From Thiomicrospira sp. (GTDB lineage: Bacteria; Pseudomonadota; Gammaproteobacteria; Thiomicrospirales; Thiomicrospiraceae), in the NCBI RefSeq assembly GCF_014859555.1, contig NZ_JACUTY010000002.1, forward strand, positions 1 through 64,000: a stretch of DNA of 64,000 nucleotides, written 5' to 3'. The position numbers and the translations under genes were made by a program. The notes beneath the pieces were generated by a model. The model searched no databases. It was not told the DNA's origin and saw only the letters and a list, made by a program, of their open reading frames with translations. Positions 51,337 through 61,265 of the stretch are shown in pieces. The stretch's first letter is position 1. Every line of letters begins with the position of its first letter.

Positions 51337-52616
51337 CGACGGCCTCGCGTTCCATTAAAGGTTTGCGGCGTCACCAATAACCCAGAAATCGCGTTAGGTA
51401 AATGCGTGACACTTAATTGGTCACCTTCCACTAACTCGCCTTCAATTAAAGCCCAACGTACATTATCCAATTCAACTTCGCCCACAACGGAAACAGCGCG
51501 TGCCACCAGCCGATCCTGTTCCACAACATAAACACGGTCACTACTATATAACGCACTGTAAGGCACCGCAAAACCCTGTCGTAAAATTGGCATTTCCAGC
51601 ACAATTTCTAACACATCTCCTGGACGCAAATGGCGTAGCTCGGCTGGCACTTGAAAGAAGCTATCCAAACCTGAACTGGTCGCTTCGCCAGCCAAGCGTA
51701 CTAACGGCAAAGCGGTTTGTTCACCCGTCGCCCGATACCAGGCCTGGATGGGCTGATTTTGATCTAAGGCTTGCTGAATTTTTAAGCGTGTTTTAGCTGG
51801 TAACTTAGCGCGTAACTCCAGTGAATCCAGCGGGTAATATTCAACTAATAAGCTATTAGCATTGACTTGGTCACCCTCTGCTACCGCTACCTGAAGCACT
51901 CGACCCGCGACTTTGGCTTTGACATGTGAACGCTCTACGTTCAGTTTCGTGCGGTTAAGATTGGCAAAAGATCGATCTAAACGTGCTTGAAGTTGTTTTA
52001 GCTTAACCGTTTGCTGATCGACGATTAAACGTGCGTTCATCAAGGCTAACGCTTGTCGTGCTAACGCGTCACGCGCTTGATCCACACTTGATTCAGCGGC
52101 TAAGTCGCGCGCAACTAACTGTTGATTTCTGGCCAGGTCGGATTGTTTGATTTTATATAACGCTTGCTCTTGCTCCAAGCGTTTACGTTCGGTCTTTTGG
52201 GCTTGCTGTTCGGCATCAAAAGCCGCCTGCGCTTCATCAAATTCAGCTTGTGCGGTTTGTAAGGTCAGATTGACCTCTAACGGGTTAAGTTGTAATAACG
52301 TATCGCCTGCCATAAACAAGGCGCCTTCTTTGAAAGGCAAACGTTTGACTTCTGCGGATAAAGGCGCCACGAGTTTGATACGCTGATTCGATTCGACCCG
52401 AGCGTATAAGGTATGATGCGGATTCCAATCTTGCTGGCTCAAACTCATGACCTCGACTCCCCAAGCGCGCTCGCTGATTTCAGTAGCGGGGGCTTGGGGT
52501 TTGGTCGCTTTCAAATATTGAAATACGGCGATCGACAACAACATAATCAACAACGGCCAAAGCCAAACTTTGATTTTATGCGACACTGACATTGGGATTC
52601 CTTTGCTTAAAAGCAA
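51333..52616 (-). CDS. RND efflux membrane fusion (adaptor) protein
   Basis: Barrel-hairpin architecture; 'RVESNQRIKLVAPLSAEVKRLPFKEGALFMAGDTLLQLN'; overlaps permease start. Confidence 0.88.
   Translation of the reverse strand: MLLSKGIPMSVSHKIKVWLWPLLIMLLSIAVFQYLKATKPQAPATEISERAWGVEVMSLSQQDWNPHHTLYARVESNQRIKLVAPLSAEVKRLPFKEGALFMAGDTLLQLNPLEVNLTLQTAQAEFDEAQAAFDAEQQAQKTERKRLEQEQALYKIKQSDLARNQQLVARDLAAESSVDQARDALARQALALMNARLIVDQQTVKLKQLQARLDRSFANLNRTKLNVERSHVKAKVAGRVLQVAVAEGDQVNANSLLVEYYPLDSLELRAKLPAKTRLKIQQALDQNQPIQAWYRATGEQTALPLVRLAGEATSSGLDSFFQVPAELRHLRPGDVLEIVLEMPILRQGFAVPYSALYSSDRVYVVEQDRLVARAVSVVGEVELDNVRWALIEGELVEGDQLSVTHLPNAISGLLVTPQTFNGTRGRR
51737..51748. repeat. HIP-like palindrome, 11/12 copy in membrane fusion protein
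   Basis: ACCAGGCCTGGA. Confidence 0.8.
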
Positions 52617-52658
52617 TAGATGAACAACGTTAAATCAACACCGCAGAACCATCACATA

Positions 52659-52678
52659 AACCACCAGGCCTGGTGGTT
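52659..52678. repeat. Extended HIP-like palindrome, 20-bp perfect copy touching the fieF stop
   Basis: AACCACCAGGCCTGGTGGTT. Confidence 0.97.
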
Positions 52679-53576
52679 ATGAGCTTCCCCATTGATGATG
52701 CTCTGGATCCGAACGTAAACTCACTGGTTCTTGATGAATCAATACATCGGCTTGTGGAAACGCCTCTTGAATCCGCTCAGTGACCTCTTCCGCAATGCGG
52801 TGTGCTTTCACTAAAGGCATTCGATCATCTAACTCTAAATCCACTTGAATAAACATATTCGGCCCGGATCGATAGGTACGCAAGTCATTAAAGCCTTCCA
52901 CGTCTCGATGAGACAAAATAATTTTCTGAATTTTCTCACGCATTGCACTCGGCAATTCAATGTCTAACAATTGATTAGCCGATTCTTTAGCCAGCTTTAA
53001 GGCACTCCAACCGATAAATACCGCAATAAATATCGCTAATACCGCATCGACCCACTCAAACCGCCACAAAGTCACGATTAAACCGACCGCCACCAAAGCA
53101 TTGGCGGCAATATCGGTTATGTAATGTAGCGAGTCGGACTTAATCGCAGTGGACTGAGTTTGACGAACCACATAACGCTGAAACAATACCAGGGCACTAG
53201 TTAACAGCATCGAAAATACCATAATCCAAATACCAAGCGCTACCTGCTGAATACTTTCCGGATTAATTAAACGACCTATCGCATACACCAGCAAATAAAA
53301 AGCTGAACCGGCGATAAAAACACTTTGCGCCAAAGCGGCTAAAGGCTCGGCTTTGCCATGCCCAAAACGGTGTTCAGAGTCGGCGGGCACTTGAGCCAAA
53401 CGCACCGCAAATAAAATCATCACCGAGGCCACCACATCCAAAGCTGAGTCCAGTAACGAAGCCAAAATACTCACCGAACCGGTCAGCCACCAACCAGCAA
53501 ATTTAACCACAATCAGGGTTAAAGCTACACTAACTGACGCGTAAGTGGCTAAGCGCGTTAAACGTCGACTATCCAC
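52677..53576 (-). CDS. fieF: Cation diffusion facilitator (FieF-like)
   Basis: 'SVSILASLLDSALDVVASVMILFAVR', 'DSEHRFGHGKAEPLAALAQS'. Confidence 0.88.
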   Translation of the reverse strand: MDSRRLTRLATYASVSVALTLIVVKFAGWWLTGSVSILASLLDSALDVVASVMILFAVRLAQVPADSEHRFGHGKAEPLAALAQSVFIAGSAFYLLVYAIGRLINPESIQQVALGIWIMVFSMLLTSALVLFQRYVVRQTQSTAIKSDSLHYITDIAANALVAVGLIVTLWRFEWVDAVLAIFIAVFIGWSALKLAKESANQLLDIELPSAMREKIQKIILSHRDVEGFNDLRTYRSGPNMFIQVDLELDDRMPLVKAHRIAEEVTERIQEAFPQADVLIHQEPVSLRSDPEHHQWGSS

Positions 53577-54828
53577 GGGACTCCACCGAGTTTTTAGTGC
53601 TGATTAAATGGGTTTTGTAATTATCGAGCCTTGCTAAACGTTGCTGATCAATCGCCTGACCCATTTTTTCTCCCATTAAGCCACTATCGGCTAAGGCTTT
53701 CGCATCCACTTGACGACAAGCCTCAAGCGCGCCAAGCCAGAAAGCTTTTTGCTTATATTCTTCCGTTTCAAAACCCAAACGTCCGTGGTGATCGGCTTCA
53801 CACACGGTTAATAATTGTTCAAAACGCTCCGGTTGACGCATCGCGTCACAGCCTTTGATAACTTTAAGCATATCTTTTGGCGCCATATCTAAGCCACCGC
53901 GATGAATCCAGCCATGCCACTCGGTAGCACGTAACGCCAATTGGAGAGTCGACTTAGGAACTGGATAAATTTGTGCCCAGCGACTAATTAATGATGTGCC
54001 GGCTTGCTCATGCCCCGGGTGTTTAGGCCAAAAACTAGCGTGCGTTAAGCTTTTGCCTAAATCATGCACCAAGGCCGCAAAGCGAATATCTAACGAATTC
54101 GATAATTTGGCCGCCGCATCCAATACCATCATAGTATGCGTACCGGCATCGCCTTCCGGGTGTTGTACCGGTGATTGCGGCACCTCAAACATTTTATCTA
54201 ATTCAGGAAATAACACACTTAACGCACCGACTTCACGCAGACACTCAAAAAATAAGCGGGGACGTTTGGTTAACAAAGCTTTGGATACTTCCAGCCAAAC
54301 TCGATCAGGTACTAAATCATCCAATTCACCTTGAGCCGACATTTCGCACAACAAAACTCGCGTTTCATCGGCCAATTGAAAATCGAAATCCGCTAATTGT
54401 GCCCGGAAACGAGCCACTCTTAACACCCTCAACGGATCTTCGGTAAAAGCCGGCGATACATGACGTAATACACGAGCGTGAACATCTTGCTCGCCACCGT
54501 AAGGATCAATCAAACGACCGGACTGAGTCATCGCCATCGCGTTAATCGTCAAATCCCGGCGCATTAAGTCTTCTTCGAGCGTGACTTCTGGCGAGGCATT
54601 AACTTCAAACCCATGGTAACCATGACCCGATTTACGCTCGGTACGGGCTAGTGCATATTCTTCCTGGGTTTCTGGGTGTAAAAATACCGGAAAATCGACA
54701 CCGACTTGCTTACAACCCAACGCCAACATTTTTTCAGGCGTAGCACCCACCACTACCCAGTCACGATCCTGAACAGGAATATGCAACATCCCATCCCTGA
54801 CCGCTCCGCCAACTAGGTAGACTTGCAT
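53569..54828 (-). CDS. cca: Multifunctional CCA tRNA nucleotidyltransferase
   Basis: 'MQVYLVGGAVRDGMLHIPVQDRDWVVVG', 'MRRDLTINAMAMT', HD 'FAALVHDLGKSLTHASFWPKHPGHEQ'. Confidence 0.93.
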   Translation of the reverse strand: MQVYLVGGAVRDGMLHIPVQDRDWVVVGATPEKMLALGCKQVGVDFPVFLHPETQEEYALARTERKSGHGYHGFEVNASPEVTLEEDLMRRDLTINAMAMTQSGRLIDPYGGEQDVHARVLRHVSPAFTEDPLRVLRVARFRAQLADFDFQLADETRVLLCEMSAQGELDDLVPDRVWLEVSKALLTKRPRLFFECLREVGALSVLFPELDKMFEVPQSPVQHPEGDAGTHTMMVLDAAAKLSNSLDIRFAALVHDLGKSLTHASFWPKHPGHEQAGTSLISRWAQIYPVPKSTLQLALRATEWHGWIHRGGLDMAPKDMLKVIKGCDAMRQPERFEQLLTVCEADHHGRLGFETEEYKQKAFWLGALEACRQVDAKALADSGLMGEKMGQAIDQQRLARLDNYKTHLISTKNSVESRG

Positions 54829-54830
54829 GT

Positions 54831-55805
54831 TTACTTAAACTCGCTTGAATTACGCCCAGCATGTTCACGAAAAAACTCATAACGTTGACGAATTTTATGC
54901 GGAACGATGTAACTTGATAATATACTTTCGATACTAGCTGGTTCAAATCCAAATTGACGTGAAAAATCCTGCTGGCTAACCAGGTCAACCGCCAACTGTT
55001 TTTGCTGATAGGCATCTACTGTTTTGAAAGGCGCTAACCAGCCCAACCACAACATAAATTTTGCGTTCGCTTGGCACATAGGCAGCAATTTAGCCGATTC
55101 CAACCCCATAAAGCCACTCACCCATTCGGCCAAGTCCATTAACGTCATACGTTCTTCACCGGCCAGCTCAATTTTGGCATTAAAACAACTAGGGGTTTTA
55201 ATCGCTACAACCAACGCTTGGGCAAAATCTTTAACCCAAAGTGGCTGAACTTGTTTTTCTGCGTTTGGAAGCATCATAAAAGTAGAACGTTCTAACTGCG
55301 CTTTGTATAGCCGCGTGGTGTTATCACCCTCACCAATTAGTAAGCCGGCTCGTAAAATGGAGGTTTTGCTGAAAGCCATGTTGTGAATAATGCTATCGGC
55401 TTCACCTAATACCCGCAACCAGTTAGATTTAGCTTGAGTTGCATTGGCACCGATTTGCGACAACTGAATTAAACGAGCCAAGCCGACCTGCTCGGCGGCT
55501 TTTTTGATGGCTTGGGTAACACTAACGAAATCGGCTTCTTCAACGGTTTCTGAACGATTACTTTGGTCTGCTAATAAATTAATGACCGTATCGTGACCTT
55601 TAAACAAAGATACTAATGCATCTACACTTTGTTTTTCAACACTCACCAACCGAACACCAGGAATTAAAGCTAACTCGCGATAACGCTCAACCCGACGCAC
55701 CGCCACACTAACCTCATAGCCAGCCGCCGTTAAAGCCGAAATGGCCGCACGGCCTACAAAGCCCGCACCGCCTAACACACATACTTTTTTTCCCAACTTC
55801 ATCAT
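54831..55805 (-). CDS. NDUFA9-like NAD(P)-binding protein
   Basis: 'KVCVLGGAGFVGRAAISALTAAGYEVSVAVRR' Rossmann fold. Confidence 0.75.
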   Translation of the reverse strand: MMKLGKKVCVLGGAGFVGRAAISALTAAGYEVSVAVRRVERYRELALIPGVRLVSVEKQSVDALVSLFKGHDTVINLLADQSNRSETVEEADFVSVTQAIKKAAEQVGLARLIQLSQIGANATQAKSNWLRVLGEADSIIHNMAFSKTSILRAGLLIGEGDNTTRLYKAQLERSTFMMLPNAEKQVQPLWVKDFAQALVVAIKTPSCFNAKIELAGEERMTLMDLAEWVSGFMGLESAKLLPMCQANAKFMLWLGWLAPFKTVDAYQQKQLAVDLVSQQDFSRQFGFEPASIESILSSYIVPHKIRQRYEFFREHAGRNSSEFK

Positions 55806-55929
55806 TCAATATTCTCTCTTATGTTCTGAACGGCCGAATTATTCAGCGTTAATCTATTCGAATAGGACGAAAGCACGCAATATTAAGGAAAAGTTCTAAA
55901 CCGGTCAAGCAGCTCAGTCCGCTCAACCC

Positions 55930-58488
55930 TTAGGTTAGACTCTTTTGATAAAGCCGCATGAAGTCATCGGCGGGTATCGCCTGACTGACAAGAAAACCCT
56001 GATATAGGTCACAGTCATGTTGCATTAAATAAGCCAGTTGATCGGTATTTTCAACGCCTTCTGCCAACACACATAAGCCAAGCGCATGCCCCATGGTAAT
56101 AATTGCATTAACAATTTGTTGACCGTTTTGCTCGTGACTTAAGTCAGCCACAAAACTCTGATCAATCTTAATCACATCTAACGCAAAGCGTTTTAAGTAA
56201 GATAATGAAGAATAACCCGTGCCAAAATCATCCAAGGCCAAAGTCAAACCTAGCTGGCGCAGCTTTATTAGTGTTTCATCTATGTGCGAGACTTCTTGCA
56301 TCAACGCACTTTCCGTTAACTCCAGTTCTAAATAACGCGCTGGAAACCCTGTTTCATCCAAAATCTTTTTAATTAATTTATCCACACCGCCATGGCGTAA
56401 TTGCTGCGCCGATACATTAACCGCTAGACGAAATGGCGGATAACCTTGCGCCAACCAAGCCTGGCCTTGTGTACAGACCTCTCGCAATACCCATTCACCT
56501 ATTTCCTGAATCAAACCGGTTTCTTCCGCCATGGGAATAAAGTTTAGCGGCGAAATAAAACCTTTCTCGGGATCAAGCCAACGAATTAAAGCTTCCGCTC
56601 CAACAATGTGATTGGATTTCAAATCGACTTGTGGCTGATAATAAACCTTCAAGTGTTTTTTAAAGATCGCCTGTTTTAACTGAAGCTCTTGACGCACACG
56701 CTGACGTGCGAGCTCGGTTAACTCGTCGTTATAAAAGGCAAAACTGCCTTTACCATCAGCTTTTGCGCGATAAAGCGCGGCATCGGCATTTTGCAATAAG
56801 GCATCGGCATTTTGCCCATGATCCGGAAACACGCTGATCCCCATCGTTACACCCACCCTAACTTCGGCACCTTGGGTTAACTGAAGCGGCTGACTGATAT
56901 TTTGCGCAATGCGATGCGCCAACACTTCAGCGGATTTGGTATTAGGTAAATCCTCAATCAACACCGCAAACTCATCGCCCCCCATTCGGGCGAGGGTATT
57001 CATTTGACCAAGTTGATCGGACAACCGAGAGGCTAACGCGGCTAATAACTCATCGCCAACAGCGTGACCGTAACTGTCATTTACGTCTTTAAACCGATCT
57101 AAATCGAGCATAATCAGTGCCATCTTTTTATGCTCACGCTTAGCGTGTTTTATTTGATGACTTAGACGTGTCATAAACAACACTCGATTAGGCAAGCCAG
57201 TTATATGATCGTAATGAGATACATAATCAATCAACGCATCTTTCTCAGCCGCTCGGGTTTCTATTTCGAATTTGTGTGCCATCAACTCACGACGCCAAAT
57301 CATCCAGAGCATCAACATTAAAGCAACCATGGCTAAACTGGAAATTAAAGTAACCCAACCTACTAGCTCTCGCAAAGGATCTCTTGCTTGACCTTGCGTC
57401 ATTTGGGTAAACACAGTCCAGTTAGCATTCTGAATGTCAGTATAGCCAAACACCATTTTTTCATCATCACACGTTTTAATAACCGAGCCCAAATCTGAAA
57501 CACCTTGAACTTGCAACAACCAAGATGAATGCATACAACTAAACTCGACAACTGCACGCCCAGCCTCATCCAGGCCCAAAAACTTTGGTGTATTACCCTC
57601 CTGAACGACTAAATACGACATTGCCCCATCTGGTGCAGCTGACCAGTGCTGCAATGCTTTTAATAAAATGTCAGCAGGTGAAGCATGCAACACCAGTACA
57701 ATACTGCGCTCCATGTCTTCAGCCGGAAATGGTATCAGCCACTCTAAATGCAAAACGCCTTGTTCATCTTTGTACAGGCTACTTTGCATCACTTCTTGGG
57801 CGCGACCCGAATCAGAAATTAACTGACTAAGGATGTTTGAGTTAGTGTGCGCCTTACCACCCCAATATTTGACCAACTGACCAGCAGAATAAACTTCAAT
57901 CGCATCATAACCATAGGCTTTAATTCGATTCGTAAATACACGGTCCAGAATTTGCTCTAAACCTGAATCTTCATCAACAATTAGCCAGCGCTGTATCGCC
58001 TGCATTAAAAACACGTCACTCGCTAAATTGTTTGCGTCACCTTGGCGTTCGGCTAGCCAATTATTGATCAGGTCGGCCTGGAGTTGCGAAAAGGCCATTA
58101 ATCGATCTCGAGTTTCGCGCTCTACTTGAGGCGTTTGTTTCCAGATTAAGCCCCCAGAAATAATCGGAACCATTAAAGCTGTCGCAAAAAAACCAGCAAT
58201 TAACCAACGATTATAACGGATTAATGGTTTTTCAACCCGCTCTAACCGATTTAACCCTTGCCAGCTGGTCAGCAACACATAAAGCAATAAAGCCGTAATC
58301 GCGACAAACAGCAAGCCTTTTGTCAGGCTAAGAGTCACAAGTAAATCAGGCGATTTAACCAAAAATACCAAAATATAGTCTGACAAACCTATCCATAAAC
58401 CCGCCAATATGGCATAGGTTAGGCTTACGCCAATCGGTAATCCCAGCCATTTTCTGATTCGCACAACAAGACTCCTAAGCAGGTGCAC
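55930..58488 (-). CDS. Membrane GGDEF-EAL protein
   Basis: 'RMGGDEFAVLIED', 'GAEALIRWLDPEKG', periplasmic sensor between TMs. Confidence 0.9.
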   Translation of the reverse strand: MHLLRSLVVRIRKWLGLPIGVSLTYAILAGLWIGLSDYILVFLVKSPDLLVTLSLTKGLLFVAITALLLYVLLTSWQGLNRLERVEKPLIRYNRWLIAGFFATALMVPIISGGLIWKQTPQVERETRDRLMAFSQLQADLINNWLAERQGDANNLASDVFLMQAIQRWLIVDEDSGLEQILDRVFTNRIKAYGYDAIEVYSAGQLVKYWGGKAHTNSNILSQLISDSGRAQEVMQSSLYKDEQGVLHLEWLIPFPAEDMERSIVLVLHASPADILLKALQHWSAAPDGAMSYLVVQEGNTPKFLGLDEAGRAVVEFSCMHSSWLLQVQGVSDLGSVIKTCDDEKMVFGYTDIQNANWTVFTQMTQGQARDPLRELVGWVTLISSLAMVALMLMLWMIWRRELMAHKFEIETRAAEKDALIDYVSHYDHITGLPNRVLFMTRLSHQIKHAKREHKKMALIMLDLDRFKDVNDSYGHAVGDELLAALASRLSDQLGQMNTLARMGGDEFAVLIEDLPNTKSAEVLAHRIAQNISQPLQLTQGAEVRVGVTMGISVFPDHGQNADALLQNADAALYRAKADGKGSFAFYNDELTELARQRVRQELQLKQAIFKKHLKVYYQPQVDLKSNHIVGAEALIRWLDPEKGFISPLNFIPMAEETGLIQEIGEWVLREVCTQGQAWLAQGYPPFRLAVNVSAQQLRHGGVDKLIKKILDETGFPARYLELELTESALMQEVSHIDETLIKLRQLGLTLALDDFGTGYSSLSYLKRFALDVIKIDQSFVADLSHEQNGQQIVNAIITMGHALGLCVLAEGVENTDQLAYLMQHDCDLYQGFLVSQAIPADDFMRLYQKSLT

Positions 58489-58632
58489 ACACCGAGTATA
58501 TTTATGCGACCATTCTAAAGTAATCCAGATTAAAGATTAAACGATTTTTGAATAGGCAAGATTAAACGGTATGCGTCAGCAATTGATTAAGACCGCGACT
58601 TAAGTCTGCTAAAATAGCGCTCAAAATCGATT

Positions 58633-58944
58633 TTGAAAGGAGTGATTATGCAACCCATGCAGGTATCGGCTTATAAAAGCCCTAAAAAAAATGAACTGTT
58701 TTTATTTATTCCGCAGGTCAGCGGGCTGGATGAGTTACCCAAAGAGCTATTAGTCATGTTTGGCAAACCTGAGCACGTCATCGATTTTGAACTCACCCAA
58801 GATCGCAAAATGGGGCGTGAAGATGCAAAACAAGTCTTAGAAAATTTGCATAGTAAAGGCTACTATATGCAAATGCCGCCCAATGAAATCGAAAAGATCA
58901 GCGACATGCCACCGCCACCAGAGCGCCTAGACAACATATTTTAA
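58633..58944 (+). CDS. YcgL-domain protein
   Basis: 'QVSAYKSPKKNELFLFIPQVSGLDELPKELLVMFGKPEHVIDFELTQDRKM' YcgL pattern. Confidence 0.8.
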   Translation: MKGVIMQPMQVSAYKSPKKNELFLFIPQVSGLDELPKELLVMFGKPEHVIDFELTQDRKMGREDAKQVLENLHSKGYYMQMPPNEIEKISDMPPPPERLDNIF

Positions 58945-59077
58945 AATTACGAATTAAGACGTTAAAAGTAAGCTTCAAAAGCATCTACAAACTCGGGACT
59001 AAAATACTGGCTACTAATAAATACAGGGTAGCAAATTAAAACAGGCCAGAGCTGTAATTTTGTCAACAAGCGGAAAA

Positions 59078-59102
59078 CCGATAAGAATATAACTCTTATC
59101 GG
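59078..59102 (-). terminator. Terminator of the CCM operon (after mcdB)
   Basis: CCGATAAGA ATATAAC TCTTATCGG; minus strand followed by TTTT. Confidence 0.7.
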
Positions 59103-59117
59103 CTTAATAGGTTAAAA

Positions 59118-59324
59118 CTAATCAGGCCAAACACGACGACTTAAAATTACTTTTTTTTCTGGCTCTTTCTTTACAGCAGGTTGTTTTTGTGGCGGTTGTT
59201 TTTTTTCAGTTACCGGTGCAGAAGGCTTCTGTTCTGCAACTTCACTTGCAGAAGTGCTTTCTACTTCATCACTTACAACCGAATCATTATTTTGTGTAGT
59301 TTTTGGTTTACGTCTAGTTACCAT
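59118..59324 (-). CDS. mcdB: alpha-McdB-like carboxysome positioning adaptor
   Basis: 68 aa, low-complexity/disordered, C-terminal 'RRVWPD' (terminal Trp as reported for alpha-McdB); overlaps the end of the ParA gene. Confidence 0.75.
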   Translation of the reverse strand: MVTRRKPKTTQNNDSVVSDEVESTSASEVAEQKPSAPVTEKKQPPQKQPAVKKEPEKKVILSRRVWPD

Positions 59325-59946
59325 CTATTTCCTCCCATAAAAGGTTTATTTCAAGTTTAGCTTTTTCATTATCCATTTCAACGACACCACGCCCCATACC
59401 CATTGAGTCTCGGTATACCTTTCGATCACGGACAATACTTTTCAACAACAACAATTCACTATAATCGGCAAGATACCCTTGGGCTTCTTCAACCTCCTTA
59501 ACCGATGGATTAGTTGGAGCAAGGGTTAATACCGCACGAACTCGAAGATTTGGATTATAATCTCGAGATAGTAAAATTATTTCTTGCAAACTTGGGAGTA
59601 CATCCAAGTCAGGCTGAGACGGTCTAAATGGCACTAGCAAGGTGTCTACAGCGGTAAGCCCTGTTCTAAGCTCTCTGCTATCTCGGCCACCAGCATCAAC
59701 CAGTACGTACTCATAACGCTTACCCAGATCCAAAACGGTATCACGGATATTATCAAATGCCTGAACATGGTGGACACGAGGTAAGTCTAACTCCTGCCTA
59801 TCTAAACACCAGTTGGAGGAGGTGCCTTGCCGATCAGCATCAACAATGATCACATCTTTACCTTTAGACGCTAATAAGGCCGCAAGATTAACAGTTAAAG
59901 TGCTTTTACCACAGCCGCCTTTGATATTGCCAATTTGAATAATCAT
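59314..59946 (-). CDS. mcdA: McdA-like ParA ATPase
   Basis: Deviant Walker A 'GNIKGGCGKSTLTVNLAALLAS', 'VLVDAGGRDSRELRTG'; adjacent to csoS1D and McdB-like gene. Confidence 0.82.
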   Translation of the reverse strand: MIIQIGNIKGGCGKSTLTVNLAALLASKGKDVIIVDADRQGTSSNWCLDRQELDLPRVHHVQAFDNIRDTVLDLGKRYEYVLVDAGGRDSRELRTGLTAVDTLLVPFRPSQPDLDVLPSLQEIILLSRDYNPNLRVRAVLTLAPTNPSVKEVEEAQGYLADYSELLLLKSIVRDRKVYRDSMGMGRGVVEMDNEKAKLEINLLWEEIDGN

Positions 59947-60006
59947 AGTGCCTACTTAACAAATATCTTGTTTAAAATTTTAACGCAATAACATTCGGAT
60001 AGCTCA

Positions 60007-60621
60007 TTAAATACCCGTTAACTGTTCTATGGCCCGAGTAGCGGCTTCAGCGGCGACATTTATATCAGCCTCATTACCTGCCAAAATCAATCGGCCATAT
60101 GCACCAATAGCTCTAGCCTCGATCAGTGTAATATTAGCCGCCTTTTCAGCTTCATTGGCGGCATATACAATATAACCAGCGGGCTCTGTCTCAAGAATAT
60201 ACATACTATGACCAGGTAACATCATCGAACCTCGACGGTTATCCCTGTTAATCAAAACCGCATGGTCTGGCATTATAGATCGAATTATTTCATTCCACAT
60301 TATCCGACACTTCTGACGGTTACACTCTGTTGTTTTTAAAAAATCCAACATTGTTTTTCCCGATTCCAGCACATCACTCTGATCACGGTGATGTATAAAC
60401 ATTGAGCCATAAGCCCTCTCAACTAACTGCTGACCTAAATGCACGTTGGATGATTTTAAAGCTATATCCGTCAAACGATGAACGGCCATACCAGGAGCGA
60501 CTTCCAACCAAAGACAAGCGTCTCCTGGCACAGGTAAAAAACCCTGTGAGGCTGTACCCATATAGGATGCAATCTGCGGTTGAAGTGAATTGATGTTTAT
60601 ATATGTTCTAAGTTTAATCAT
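60007..60621 (-). CDS. csoS1D: CsoS1D-like tandem BMC-domain shell protein
   Basis: '[71 protein letters not shown]' and second BMC domain '[29 protein letters not shown]'. Confidence 0.9.
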   Translation of the reverse strand: MIKLRTYININSLQPQIASYMGTASQGFLPVPGDACLWLEVAPGMAVHRLTDIALKSSNVHLGQQLVERAYGSMFIHHRDQSDVLESGKTMLDFLKTTECNRQKCRIMWNEIIRSIMPDHAVLINRDNRRGSMMLPGHSMYILETEPAGYIVYAANEAEKAANITLIEARAIGAYGRLILAGNEADINVAAEAATRAIEQLTGI

Positions 60622-60633
60622 AATATTTAGTAC

Positions 60634-61251
60634 TTAATCTATTTGTGCCAACAGGGCACGCAAGGCTTGCGTACGATTACTTAGCCTTGATTTAATAACG
60701 GGTGTGAGTTCGGCCACGGTTGCCCTTTCACGCAAAAGATAAAAAACAGAATCATATCCATAACCTTCTTTACCACGGGCTTCATTCAAAATATAACCGG
60801 TCCAATCCGCCGTCACACATATCGGCAAGGGATCCATAGCATGCCTTACATAAGCCATAGTGCAAACGTATTTAGCCTGTCGATGGCCCTCCGGAACGTC
60901 GTGCATTACTTTCAATAATTTTTGCACATTAGCATAATCGTCAGCGTTTTCACCGGCAAATCGAGCGGAAAACAAACCCGGCGCGCCATTCAATGCCTCA
61001 ACAAACAAACCGGAATCGTCACCGATAGCCGGTAATCCAGTTTTCTCTGCGGCAAAGCGAGCTTTAAGAATAGCATTTTCAATGCAGCTATGGCCTGTTT
61101 CCTCTACCTGATCAGAAAAGAACTCAGACTGCAAATACACATAGTAACCTTTCAAAACCGCTTGCATCTCTACAAGCTTACCAGGATTACCAGACGCTAA
61201 AACAATCGGCTTAGTGTTTTGATAGCCCGCTAGTTTATAAGGAGAATACAT
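60634..61251 (-). CDS. rdgB: RdgB/Ham1-family non-canonical purine NTP pyrophosphatase
   Basis: 'IVLASGNPGKLVEMQAVL', 'ETGHSCIENAILKARFAAEKTGLPAIGDDSGLFVEALNGAPGLFSARFAGE'. Confidence 0.9.
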   Translation of the reverse strand: MYSPYKLAGYQNTKPIVLASGNPGKLVEMQAVLKGYYVYLQSEFFSDQVEETGHSCIENAILKARFAAEKTGLPAIGDDSGLFVEALNGAPGLFSARFAGENADDYANVQKLLKVMHDVPEGHRQAKYVCTMAYVRHAMDPLPICVTADWTGYILNEARGKEGYGYDSVFYLLRERATVAELTPVIKSRLSNRTQALRALLAQID

Positions 61252-61265
61252 TAGATAAATCCTGT

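Noticed and set aside
58945-59117. Small RNA in the YcgL-mcdB intergenic region
   Set aside because: The only clear structure is the hairpin at 59078-59102, adequately explained as a terminator
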